In this document: piece by piece, positions 12,181-22,534 of the stretch
Position numbering within the stretch: position 1 is the stretch's first letter
How the letters are laid out: every line of letters starts with the position of its first letter
Origin: Datnioides undecimradiatus
Taxonomy: Eukaryota; Chordata; Actinopteri; Lobotiformes; Datnioididae
Reading direction: 5' to 3'
Assembly (NCBI GenBank): GCA_008933995.1
Contig: WARS01000090.1
Span: 3,646,425-3,710,424 of the forward strand
Length of the DNA: 64,000 nt
Position numbers and translations under genes: made by a program
The notes under the pieces: generated by a model
Told to the model about the DNA's origin: nothing
What the model saw: the letters and a program-made list of their open reading frames with translations, nothing else
Database searches by the model: none

Positions 12181-13734
12181 GAAAATGTTGCTGCCGATTG
12201 CTTGTTTTTGCTGTTCCCAGGAGTGCTTAGGCCCTACAAGCTAGCTATTAGCTTCTTCAGTGTGTAATTTCCCAGGTATGTTGTTGCTGACTGCAGTCGA
12301 ACTCCTGCAAACAGTGAGCAAATAGTAACGGTCCTTAAATTATACTTGTAGTACATCCAATTATTTTAATAACTTATTTTGGCTTCTTCGAGCAGTCATG
12401 GCGGAGGAGCAGCTTGTCATAGCCATCTGCAAAACTGTAACGCTAGCGTTAGTCATCATCTGAAGAGGAGACTGGGAGCTGTGAGCAGGATCAGTTCAGA
12501 TTATGTCTGACATGTTTAGTTTTAATTGTCTAACATAACTCAACCATTTCTCATTGATGAAAAAGCAGTTTTTTGGTTTACAAAGTGGTTTTCACTGTGT
12601 GAGCTGCAGTTAATCTGTCTTGTTTATTAGATTAAAGGGAAGGCATGTTACTGTTATTTAAGAATAAAATGTCTTTGGTCCAGTTCTTGTATTATTTCAT
12701 TATTATGCACCATTTACAGATTTCACATGCTGTTTTATATCCTCTTGGATGGACCAGTGACCCCCTATTAAAGTACTTACTGGCCCCTGCAAGGCAATCC
12801 TGGCTCAAACATTGGTATCGGCTCCTACGAGGACCTAGAATGATATAAATATACGTACAGTATCACAGCACAGTCCCATCACGATCCAAGTCTTTGTATC
12901 TACTTCTCAAAGGTTGGGAGCTCTAACTCAGGACATTGGGTCACACTCAGTTTTCCTTGAGGCCTAGTGGATCATTTTGGAGAGACAAAAGTAGAATAAA
13001 GTGTATGGGAGCTGGGCAGAAAGCCGCTGGAAGCCATTCTGCTGGAGTGGAACTTGAAGAGATCCCATTATCAGAGACACAATTCAGCTGCGTGTCAAAG
13101 ATCTCCGCTGCCCTCTCTTACAATCAATACTTTGTTTTTACGGCCGTCCTGCGGTCAAAGAACCTAAGAAGTTCAGCATGTCTTTCTGTGTATGTGTGTG
13201 TGTGGATGGGTAGGTTTGTGTGTACGTGTAAGTTTGTGCTCATACGCCTGCCTGCCCATTGATGTCTGAGTGTTTTGCTGTACCTCTGAGAGCGCAAGAC
13301 CTTATCTTTAATGTATGGCCAATAGTAAGCCTGTAAAATAATGTAAGATTTTAAGGACTTAAGCGCAAAACTGCTTACAAGCCCTAGGTCGTCAGAAAGA
13401 ACAAAATATTGTTGGGATGTTTTTTTGGCTCAAGCCATCTTTGGTATAAACAGGCACTGTTAAGATTAAAGTCGGTCCCTGGGAGATCAGGCAGGCCTCC
13501 AAGTTAACTGTAGCTTGAAGATTCGCTTTTTGATGTTTTGATGTTTCGAAAATCGCAGATCTCAAATGGTATTTGCAGTGATGCTGACATTAAATGCATG
13601 AGGCACTAGTATTGAATCTGAGCTCAGTGTCTGCGAGGCAACAGGCCTGTGCTTATTCTTTTTTTTTTTTCCTGTTTCATCGGGCGAATGCAAAGCTGCA
13701 GTGTATTCCTTTTAAACTCTTCCTCCTAATGGAA
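12181..13734. other. About 1.5 kb of unique DNA, no gene seen
   Basis: Two open frames (12645-12848 and 12936-13262, plus) have no recognisable domain, and the second runs into GT-rich sequence. A T10 tract lies near 13660. Confidence 0.45.
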
Positions 13735-13875
13735 GAATTTCTGGATTACTCCCTTCTATAAAGAAATCACCTTTAGAAGATTACAGATCATTAATAAGGC
13801 TTTCATTCCTTTCCATTTCATTAACGATACAGTCACTGGGCTGCCGGGCCACTCTGAATTAACATAAACATCCTT
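13735..13875. other. Candidate conserved non-coding element
   Basis: Unique segment with AGATCATTAATAAGG, TTTCATTAACGATACAG and CTGAATTAACATAAAC, three AT-hook or homeodomain-type cores in 130 bases. Inferred only. Confidence 0.2.
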
Positions 13876-14508
13876 GGACAGATGCCAGATCATTCGTCCC
13901 GTGCCCCCTCTTCCTCTCTCTGCCTCTCCCTCGCTCTCCGTTGTAAACGAGCCTGTGATATTCCAAGAGGAGCTCAGCGCTGTTCCCTCATCGATCGGCT
14001 GGGCAGATTAATATCAATCGTTATTTTTTGCCTTTTCAGTGGCTGCGGGGAGCCAGAGCAAGTTTTAGTATGCTATTCGTGCTCCCTCTGACTTCTTTGA
14101 TAAGTCAGGCAGTTAGAACCATGGCCGGGGACACCGGGTTAAAAATAAACAAAACGCGTATTTTATGAAGCAGCTGCAGGTTTAGATAATGTGGGGTTAG
14201 GGACAGAGAGCACATACTGACACGAGTGTTAATGGATTCAGAAACTGTCCTTAGCGTTGTAAAAAAAACTGGAACATTCAGTAAATTTATGCAAACGTAT
14301 TACGTGACTGCAGGTATTTTATTATTTATTATCATTTATTCCCTTTTATTTCTCACCACTGAATGTGTAGGTGATTTACAAAAGGGAGGTTGTGAATGAT
14401 GGCAAAAGTAAGATGTAATACATACTCAATGTAAATACTTTGTTACAGCTGAGCCAAGCAGTCTCTCCTCCTCTATGACTTGTGGTATTTTTCTGCTTCT
14501 GTTGCCAG

Positions 14509-14570
14509 CAGACACTGTGCCAAACTCCTATCAACTGGCACAATCTTTGAAAGTCATCCAGAAGAAAAAG
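14509..14570 (+). CDS. Possible small internal exon, unidentified
   Basis: A long pyrimidine run ends TTCTGTTGCCAG at 14508, with an overlapping second acceptor three bases later (NAGNAG). The segment ends AAAAAG before a near-perfect donor GTGAGC at 14571. Between the sites, a 62-base stretch is open in two frames. One of them contains PNSYQLAQSLKVIQKKK and ends on a codon boundary. I do not recognise the peptide. A chance splice pair of this size is quite possible in 64 kb, so this is only a candidate cassette exon. Confidence 0.2.
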
Positions 14571-14609
14571 GTGAGCATGCAGCCCACGTACTGTACATTT
14601 ACACATACA

Positions 14610-14633
14610 GCACACGCACACACACACACACAC
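14610..14633. repeat. (CA)n microsatellite
   Basis: CA tract with one G interruption, 40 bases after the candidate donor at 14571. Confidence 0.95.
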
Positions 14634-15727
14634 TCAAGCGTCTGTATACACGATTACGCGCGCCACTTTAAAGGCTTCATCGCACCAGCATTTAAAACCT
14701 TGCAATTTACCCACGTAATCAAGTAATTTAATTAAAATAAATGAATTTTGCTTGAAGTGAAGTAAATCCGCCCAGAGGATTTTGTTTTGACTTCAACTCT
14801 GGCGAAAACCCACCACAATTTTACACCGTCATCTTAATTCTGAGGAGCTTAATAGCCCAAAAAGGAGCTAGCGATAGAGGCTTACTAGTTTGCACCATCC
14901 GCTTGTATTTAACCTCTTCTGTCAGAGTATAAACCCCTCTATAAAGGAGAAATTATTTACTGACAGTTATGAAAAAGGAGTCAGCGGTACAAAGAAAGAT
15001 GCTTTATAGCAAAAGATGACATATTACAAGCTCTGCGAGTGATATAAAATGGCACACGCTTTCCTGTCTCCTAGGTGAGCTACGTGGCTTGTAAAAATGG
15101 GTCCGGTGTTTAGTCAGGTGACGCTGCAGTGTAGGATCTGCTGCTAGCCTCCTGCAGAAACAGTGCAGCGGCAAACCTACACGACACAGATACAGGAAGT
15201 GTCTCTGGTTAATAATTTGCCTTTTGAATAAACTAGGTGAACTTATTGCCCAGCTAACAACACAATGAATACAATGAATGCTAACCGTTAGCAAGCTCTT
15301 GTGACCTTGACGTGCTGGCGACGCTTGCTAGCTTGAATAGGTTCTTGCTTCTTTTTAATATATGTATTGGTATTAAAATGAAATGAAGCTCCAGGCGGGA
15401 ATAAAGAGTAAATAGTGAATACTAAAACGCCATATTCTACTTAAAAGTTGCTCAGGGAGCCATGGTGACTTATACTTGAATGTCAAGGCTAGCTAGCCTA
15501 TTGTTGGCTCACCAGCTATGGTAGACGTACATTACCAGCTACCCTTGTAAATACTACTCGTGACGCAAAACGTCCAGAATCAATATGTTTCTGGAAGATT
15601 AATTTTGCTGTTTCTTCCGGTGCCGCCAAGCCTTTTCTGTACATTACACACAGTAATTCTGGAAAAAACATGCATGTAAGCACGTACCATTTTCTTTTCC
15701 CCCATTTGAAGATTTATACCCTGCAAT
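14634..15727. other. About 1.1 kb of unique DNA, no gene seen
   Basis: A 96-codon minus-strand frame at 15004-15294 has no recognisable domain. No simple repeats. Confidence 0.45.
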
Positions 15728-15794
15728 CACACACACACACACACATAAAACTGAGAACAATAAGAAAGAGGAAGAGGTTTGTGTGTGTGTGTGT
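15728..15794. repeat. Facing (CA)9 and (TG)7 tracts, inverted repeat
   Basis: CA at 15728-15745 and TG at 15780-15794 are complementary and separated by a 34-base purine-rich spacer, so the strand can fold on itself. Confidence 0.9.
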
Positions 15795-15951
15795 TTGCTT
15801 TTAGGTTTGCTTTGGTGCATGTGTGTCCACATTGCCGGTGGCCAATGTGAGCTGTGTTTTATTAGGTTCATTGACAGTGTGACCCTGGCCTGTCTCTACC
15901 AGAAATCACCTGACATGAGTAGAAATATGAGCTGCCTTCTTGACCAAATAC

Positions 15952-15976
15952 GCGCGCACACACACACAGACACACA
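15952..15976. repeat. Short CA repeat
   Basis: CGCGCG followed by interrupted CA units. Confidence 0.85.
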
Positions 15977-16169
15977 TCCTCTGTCAGCTAAGCTTGGCAA
16001 AGACGTTTTGGATAATACTAATAGCTTAGGGAGTGAGCGGTGGATTTACGATGGAGAGAACAGGGTGTGTGTAAGGTCTGTAATGATGCGGGGACACCAA
16101 GGAGATGAGAAAAGATGGAGGAAAGAAGCAACGCTATTGGAGGAAAAGCAGATCTGAGGCACAAAAAGA

Positions 16170-16212
16170 CCACTGAGGGAGGGAGGGAGGGAAGGAGAGA
16201 GGGGGTTGGGGG
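16170..16212. repeat. (GGGA)n-like G-rich tract
   Basis: Four GGGA units followed by GGAGAGAGGGGG. Part of a purine-rich patch spanning roughly 16080-16280. Confidence 0.85.
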
Positions 16213-16560
16213 GAAGGCTAATTGAGGAAATTGAAGTTCGAGTAAGGGAAATGAGGAAAGAAAATAATGAAAAGGGAAGTACAGCATAGATGAAAATTAA
16301 GATCAAGATTACCTTTGTTAACCAATTTGCAGGCAGTGGATGAAATCTGTCTTTTTGCATATCTTTCCGGACATAACATTATGCATTTAATTTAAGAGTT
16401 TCAGTTCAGCGCTTCTGTAAAAAGGTTCACTGCCTTGCTTTCTGCATGTTTGGAGATAATGTAATGTATATAGTTGCTGGGGTTTCAGACAGTAAATTCT
16501 TGCTTAATAGGTTCTTTTCCTTTAGGCCAATCTAAACTGTTTTTTTTTTTTCTTTTTCAG

Positions 16561-16710
16561 TTTGAGAATAACAACTCACAGGTAAAAGAACGAAGGTGGG
16601 ATGTAGGGATGGTACGGCTGAAAAAGGCAAAAAGAAAAACACCAAGCGGCAAAGAAAGACACCACAAACATGGGGCAGAGAGGAGAGAGAAGCCGCCGTG
16701 CTTTTTGCAG
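16561..16710 (+). CDS. Possible exon (21 or 150 bases), unidentified
   Basis: An excellent acceptor (T12CTTTTTCAG) ends at 16560. A donor-like GTAAAA at 16582 would give a 21-base micro-exon encoding FENNNSQ. A second donor-like GTAGTG at 16711 would give 150 bases. Both lengths are multiples of three, and the 150-base version is open throughout, with a lysine/arginine-rich middle (VRLKKAKRKTPSGKERHH). No family is recognised. The basic composition may simply reflect A-rich purine DNA. Micro-exons of this size are known in vertebrate neural genes, but nothing here proves use. Confidence 0.2.
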
Positions 16711-16802
16711 GTAGTGCGATTGATCACCTCCAGAACCCTGGCAATGAAATTCTACCTGTGATGTGAACACGGCCACTGGCCTGCAGCCACCATACTGCAC
16801 AA

Positions 16803-16877
16803 ACACACACACACACACACACACAAAGGTGCAGGCCCAACAGCGACATATACGCAGATGCTGATGAACACACACAT

Positions 16878-16918
<41 letters not shown>
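16803..16918. repeat. Two (CA)n microsatellites
   Basis: CA tracts at 16803-16825 and 16869-16918. The second is about 50 bases with one T and one A interruption. Confidence 0.95.
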
Positions 16919-17044
16919 ATAATATACACCAAGAGTTGCCAAGGTCCTGCTGGGCAGCTGAAGTTAACACTGCAGAGTCACATGTGAGAGAGCTCACCTG
17001 GCGTACAGCCCAGATCTGACATACTGCAGTGAGGCTATCACCAT

Positions 17045-17100
17045 CCTTCTCTCTCTCTCTCTTTCTCTCCATCTTTCTCTCTCTCCCTCTGTCTCTGTGT
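17045..17100. repeat. (CT)n pyrimidine tract
   Basis: Interrupted CTCTCT blocks. Confidence 0.85.
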
Positions 17101-18908
17101 TTGGAGATGAGCCAAGTTAGACAGTTAGCCTACACCACTCCCCTTTGTGTCTCTGATCACATTCATTCACCTAAAGACCACCTCGAGTGCAGGTGCGTGC
17201 AGGTGTAGCTGTGCAACTCATGTACGATTGTGCATGCACAACAATGTACGATTCATACAGCATCCCCCTTCTACTGCATTGGCTCGTATACAGCTTTTAA
17301 TTAACAAAGGCATGCACATGGAGCCTTTAGCTATAGAGTGTTGTCCTGTCTCTGGTGAATTGCGACAATGAAACTTTTGTTAAAGGACAATGCCGTTGTT
17401 TTAGTATGTTTTCTTTGATTGAATTACAGATTTTTCATGAGATAATGAACCTCAGACTTTTCAAGCGAGGTTGCTGCAGCAACGTAATTTGCTGCAGCAA
17501 GGGAAAATAGGCTGTGATGATGGAAATGTGGCATATTCACTGTTTTCTGGAGAGTTAGAGCAAAAGATTGGAGCCATCTCTGTAGAGTAAATATGAACTT
17601 GGAGTTGCAGTTGCAGTTAGCTTTGCTTAGCATTAAGGCTTGGCACAACTTGCCTTGCTCTGCCCAAAAGGAACAAAATCACATTCAAGCACCTTTAAAG
17701 TCAACCAATTAACGCCTTATATGTTGTTTATTTAATTCAAACAAAAGCTGAAGTGTAAAAATGACCAGCTGAGCTAATCAGTTGCGGGTGCTAGCTTCAT
17801 ATTTACCCTTCAGATATAAGAGCGGTATTCATCTTTTCATCTAAAGGTTAAAAAAAAAAGCAAAGTATTTGCCACAGTGTCAAACTACTCATTTAATATC
17901 GTACGTTTCATCTCTGTGTTTGAGTCCTCGTCTAATAGTCACATTCAGATCATCTGAAAAGGTGAATTTCACCTCCAGCAACACGAAAGCCCAATGTTCG
18001 GTTCAGTGGCAATGGAGAAAATGTTAGTCATGCTTGGGGAAGTGTAGACAAGCAAAATAAACTCCCAGCAAGGAAATATCTGAACTGATGCTGCTAAACT
18101 GTAGCAAAAAAATTACAGACACATCTGCGAGGCGAGGCAAGTTGCCAAAATTGTGTGGCAAACAAGGTACTTGAATCCATGTGACTTCTGTTTACAGGCC
18201 TGTAATTGGGCAGCGTGAACCTAATCAAACCAAACACTAAAAAGCAACAAAGTAAACTTACCCGCAATGCTTTTGACCAAAGAAAACAAACTCCCCGTGT
18301 GATTGTGTCCTCTATTTCAAATATAAAACTGTAAATGTGCAATTTGATATACAATACATCATGAGCATCAGCATGGATTGAGCCATTTTCTATTTGTTCC
18401 CCTTGCATTCAGCGGTGACAAGGCAGCCTCCGAGAGTGTGTGTATTCCGCCATCGATCCTATAATTCACACTCACCTGTCACATAGATGCATACATTGCT
18501 CTGCTGCAGAATGGCTTAGTGTATAGCCATTTATAACATAATGTCAGAGGGACTGTAAATATCACTGTGCAGCAAAAAAAAAAGTTAAACAATGCATAGC
18601 TAAGATGAAAGTCCTTGGAGGGAGTGGGACAGGTATAATACCATGTTTTCTGAATAAAATGAGCCAGTGGCTGTTGAACAACAATGCCCTTCCTGCACAA
18701 TAGGCATACAATATGCCAGGTTTTTTGTTGTCCGCGCCAAAGGAATTACTTGCATTAGAAAAATAAATCGAATGCATTTAGTCTCTCCGAATGATGTGTG
18801 TTTTTGAATGTCTGGGTGCAACATGCTTGGCAAACGGTTGAGTCCAAGAGCCACTCCACAAAGTTACCTTGCAGCACGGAGCTATGCTCACTGCTTTATC
18901 CTTGCCTG

Positions 18909-18911
<3 letters not shown>
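17101..18911. other. About 1.8 kb of unique DNA, no gene seen
   Basis: Several minus-strand frames of 70-104 codons overlap in different frames (18094-18854), without recognisable domains. No repeats of note. Confidence 0.45.

Positions 18912-18950
<39 letters not shown>
18912..18950. repeat. (GT)19 microsatellite
   Basis: Uninterrupted GT run. Confidence 0.97.
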
Positions 18951-18951
<1 letters not shown>

Positions 18952-19168
18952 CAGACGTGCATGCACTCTCGTGAGTGTTACTATAATTAATCACAATTAT
19001 CAGGTTGACTAATGCAGGTGCAGTCTCACTGGGAGAGGCCATTTACAAGCTCAGCAGCACAAAATACAACCCGGAGACAAAATGGTGGAGAATGGAGCAC
19101 AAATACATCCAAAACAACAGAAAGAGGAGAGTTTAAATGGCGGGTTACCTGCTGCCTCAAAATTGCAC

Positions 19169-19195
19169 TTTTTTTTTTTTTTTTTTTTTTTTTTT
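19169..19195. repeat. Poly(T)27 tract
   Basis: Pure T run. It could be the tail of a decayed minus-strand retroposon, but no body is recognisable on its right side. Confidence 0.9.
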
Positions 19196-19384
19196 AGCGT
19201 CGCAAACGTGGCCGGCGTGTAAAGCACCCTCTTTTGAAAGTAAAACTTGCCACATGAATTTCCACTGCAATACGTTAAGAATGCCAAACAAGGACAATTT
19301 ATTTATGACACCACATGTTAATAAAATGCATAAAGCGCTGGAGGATGACAATGTAGGTCCCACTTCAAAGTGACACCATTCATT

Positions 19385-19424
19385 TCTCTCTCTCACCCTC
19401 TCTCTCTCCCTCTCGCTCTCTTTT
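19385..19424. repeat. (TC)n tract
   Basis: Interrupted CT repeats ending in a T5 run. Confidence 0.85.
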
Positions 19425-19581
19425 TAGTGATTTCTGGCAGTTTATCAAGCACAGACGCAAACTGGCACACGTCCCCTCTTCCTCGGTAGGAAAAAAAAGA
19501 AAAAGCCCAACTTTTCATCAAAGCAAAAAGGGAACAAGTTAAAGTTCAGGACAACCAATCGAGGGCCGGCTTATCCTGTCT

Positions 19582-19690
19582 TCAGAGAGGCAGGAAGGGA
19601 GGGAGGGAGAAGGGGAAGATGGAGGAAGAGGAGAAGGTGGAAAAGTGGAGGTGGAGGGGTGAAAAGGAGTACACTGGCGGAATAAGAACG
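19582..19690. repeat. Polypurine tract, left arm
   Basis: GGAAGGGAGGGAGGGAGAAG and similar G/A blocks with few pyrimidines. Confidence 0.85.
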
Positions 19691-19768
19691 AAGGCATCCC
19701 TCGCTCCGGTTGAAACGCTAATGAGAGTCCAAATCCACTACTGGCTAATTAACCATGATACCCTGTGA
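19691..19768. other. Homeodomain-motif island between polypurine tracts
   Basis: A balanced, unique 78-base island with AACGCTAATGAG and ACTGGCTAATTAACCATGAT (the TAATTA homeodomain core) interrupts the purine-rich sequence on both sides. The sharp change in composition suggests retained sequence, hence a candidate regulatory element. No alignment was available. Confidence 0.3.
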
Positions 19769-20152
19769 CATGGAGGGTGGGAGGAGGGTAGGGAAAGCTG
19801 AAGGGGGCGTGGGGGATGTGGAAGGCATAAGAGATGAAGGAGGGAGAAAGGAAGGAAGGTAAGAAGGAAAAGGAGGGAAATGGAAAAGAATTAAGAGAAA
19901 GGAGAGGACAACAAAACTGTCAAAAGGGAGGGAAGTAAAAAGAGTGGCAAGGAGAAGGGAAAAGCGAGGGCAGGGGCAGAGAAATGAGGCCGAGTGGAGA
20001 AGAGCGGGATAAACCGCAGAAGAATGGAGGGAGGAGGGAAAATGAAATGAAGTATGGAGGGAGGGAGAGGAGCTGAAACTTTTATCAGGTCAGGGAGACA
20101 GCCAGGGCAGCGAAAAGGAGGGAAAGTGAGCGAAGTGGATGGGAGGGAACGC
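19769..20152. repeat. Polypurine tract, right arm
   Basis: About 380 bases of AGG/GGAA/GAAGG mixtures on the plus strand. The low-complexity serine/proline/leucine frame on the minus strand (19891-20172) is a product of this composition. Confidence 0.85.
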
Positions 20153-20345
20153 GAGCAATCATCCATTTTCATTTAGCGAATAATGATGGGTCTATGCATT
20201 TATCAGGAGTTGCTGTGTTAACGGCCCCCCTCCGCTTTCATCTCCTCTCTCCCGCTCACTATCCGTGCGTTTACATGTGGAGCATGTTAATCGATTTGCT
20301 CGCAGTTAGAGTAAACACACGGCAAAGGGACGGATGGTGAATGAA
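20153..20345. other. Candidate conserved non-coding element
   Basis: Unique DNA right of the purine tract with CATTTAGCGAATAATGATGG, TATGCATTTATC and GCATGTTAATCGATTTGC. Inferred only. Confidence 0.2.
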
Positions 20346-20454
20346 TCACGCGGCGATGCGGCGACCTGTTGTGCGCGCGTGTGTGAAGAAAAGTGTGCCA
20401 TTCTCTTTGCCTTGCACACACTTTACACAGTATAGTAAACAGGTATTAAAAGCT

Positions 20455-20700
20455 GAAGGTGTCCACACACACACACACACACACACTTTGCACAGGCTTG
20501 ATGATGGCAGCGGAGGATCTTTGGTATTCTGTAGCGCTGTTGGCTCTATGAACTTGGCTGTTTTTCTGACAGCTTGACCTTTTGTTATATATTCCTCCAA
20601 TCACGCTGCACTAAATACTGTATTCATCACACACATACTGTACACACACGCTCGAAAAATACGCACACACACGCAAGCACATGCAGGCATGTGGGCACAC
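20455..20700. repeat. CA-rich cluster
   Basis: A clean CA run at 20463-20486 and several shorter, interrupted CA blocks to 20700. Confidence 0.85.
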
Positions 20701-20785
20701 GATGTGAAATTCGGTCTGTGCAGAAGAAGCCTGGAAGACAACTCGTGACGGGTGATAGTGTAGCTTGACAACAAAACAGAAAAGC

Positions 20786-20787
<2 letters not shown>

Positions 20788-20835
<48 letters not shown>

Positions 20836-20861
20836 CGTGTGTGTGTGTGTGTGTGTGTGTG
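20788..20861. repeat. (GT)n microsatellite, about 74 bases
   Basis: One of the longest GT tracts in the window, with two GC interruptions. Open frames on both strands through it are artefacts. Alternating purine-pyrimidine DNA of this length can adopt Z-form. Confidence 0.97.
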
Positions 20862-20964
20862 CTTCCCTGACAGCCAGTACACAGTGTAATCCAACCAGGT
20901 GGCCAGAGGATTGCATGCATGTTGACCGTGGAAGAATGCTTTATGGGTTATGGATTCATTTTGT

Positions 20965-21245
20965 CCTCCTAGTCTGCCTATTTGTCAGCTTGCCTGTCCG
21001 TCTATCTGTTTGTCAGCCTGTCTGTTCATTTGCCTGTCTTCCTCTGTTTGTTCGTCAGCCCATTGGACGTCTATCTTCCATCTGGCTGTTTGAATCTTTT
21101 TTTTTCCCCCATATCTGTCTCATTTTCATCTTTTCCATCTTAATATCTGTCTAACACTCTGTCCAGCTGTCTCTCTCGCAGTCTGCCTGCCTATCAGTCG
21201 CTCAGCTGTCAGTCTTTATTAACTATTTGTCTTTGCTGTCTGTCT
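20965..21245. repeat. Decayed (CTGT/TCTG)n tetranucleotide array
   Basis: Repeated variants of CTGTC, TTGTCAGCCTGTCTGTTC and TCTATCTG with many substitutions: an old tetranucleotide expansion. Confidence 0.7.
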
Positions 21246-21914
21246 TCTTCATTTGTTGTAGTCAGTCCCATGGTCTCTGACATGCACCTCCTTTTCCATT
21301 CCCACCCTTCCCTCCTCCTTTCTCTTCCCGACAGTCCTGTAACAAAGTGCCACAATGCCTGTGAACCGCCTCGGGGGTTCTGGTCGTCTGATAATGTGTG
21401 TAATAATGCCTTTGCGTTTCCCTAGCAACACCATGGAGACGCCTCACTACATTCGCGGTTTGATTCGTTGCAGAAAAAAAAAAAAATGAATCGCTGTCAA
21501 TGGGGTGGCTCTAAATTCTGCTGTTTCATCCCCGCAGTACCGGAAACGGTCAATGGAGGGCGCTAGAATGCAAGGGAAAGGCTGAGGCAGGCGGTTGGCA
21601 GCGGCAGCAAAACAAAACCGTGGGTCTCTCACAATGACTGAGCAACATTACAGCTCTCACACTGTGTTACTGCTGGAATCTGCAGGAGATTGAAATGAAC
21701 TTCTATAGAATGGATTTCCTTTTTTTCCTCCTCCGTCCTCTCTCCATCTCTCCCGATATCCATCCACCAGTTCTCTCTGTTCTGTTATTTAGAGCATGTT
21801 AGTGCTGACAGAAGTTTGCAACCCATAAGTCAATGCAGACTCCGGTGAATTGTTGTGATGGAGAGGCCCCGACTGCACCGAGAGAATTATGATCAACAAT
21901 CAATAGCCATTGAC
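21246..21914. other. Unique DNA, no gene seen
   Basis: Short A13 run at 21474. Overlapping 61-codon minus-strand frames without motif. Confidence 0.45.
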
Positions 21915-22100
21915 GCACACACTTCACACACACACGGCAGCGCGCCTACACACACACTCACACCGTACAAAGCCACACATGCACACAAGGCTTCCATCAC
22001 TTTGATACGATTGTCACTGCACCTGTTTTTAATCAACTTCCAAGGCCACACACACACTTTCTTCATCCCGTCGTCTCTCTCACACACTCCGCAGACTCAA
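21915..22100. repeat. Interrupted CA-rich stretch
   Basis: Many short CACACA blocks separated by unique bases. Confidence 0.75.
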
Positions 22101-22227
22101 AAGCACAGGGTAAAAAAAAAAGAAAGAAAGTTACCAATAAATTATTATTGATTTCCAGTGTTGGTTGCTGGGCCTGGGATGGATCACACTAGTAATTTTC
22201 ACAGTCTCTCCGTTTATCACCCAAACG

Positions 22228-22364
22228 GTTTGTGTGTGTGTGTACAGTATATATGACTTCTTTCTGTATGTGTGTGTCCATCTTTCACCTTGCTTCTCTG
22301 TGCTGCATTTGTGTGTGTGTGTGTGTGTGTTTTTCCTGTGCCTGTGTGTGTGTGTGTGCGCGTG
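22228..22364. repeat. GT microsatellite cluster
   Basis: GT blocks at about 22228-22242, 22311-22331 and 22338-22364. Confidence 0.9.
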
Positions 22365-22506
22365 GTAGTTTTTCAGATAACCTGATTAGAAAGGGTGACA
22401 GACACTAGCAGAAGGTTGAATTAGACTCCTTAGCCTAAATTGAGTTGTAAATTTAGATTAATTCTCTGATGTTGTTCTTGAAACTGTTGCACTGTCTTTT
22501 TAAGTC

Positions 22507-22534
22507 ACCACACACACACACACACACACACACA
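22507..22534. repeat. (CA)n microsatellite
   Basis: Pure CA run in opposite orientation to the GT cluster 150 bases to its left. Confidence 0.95.

Noticed and set aside
16018-16360. Serine/leucine/proline-rich minus frames
   Set aside because: Produced by the GGGA/GAA purine-rich DNA on the plus strand.
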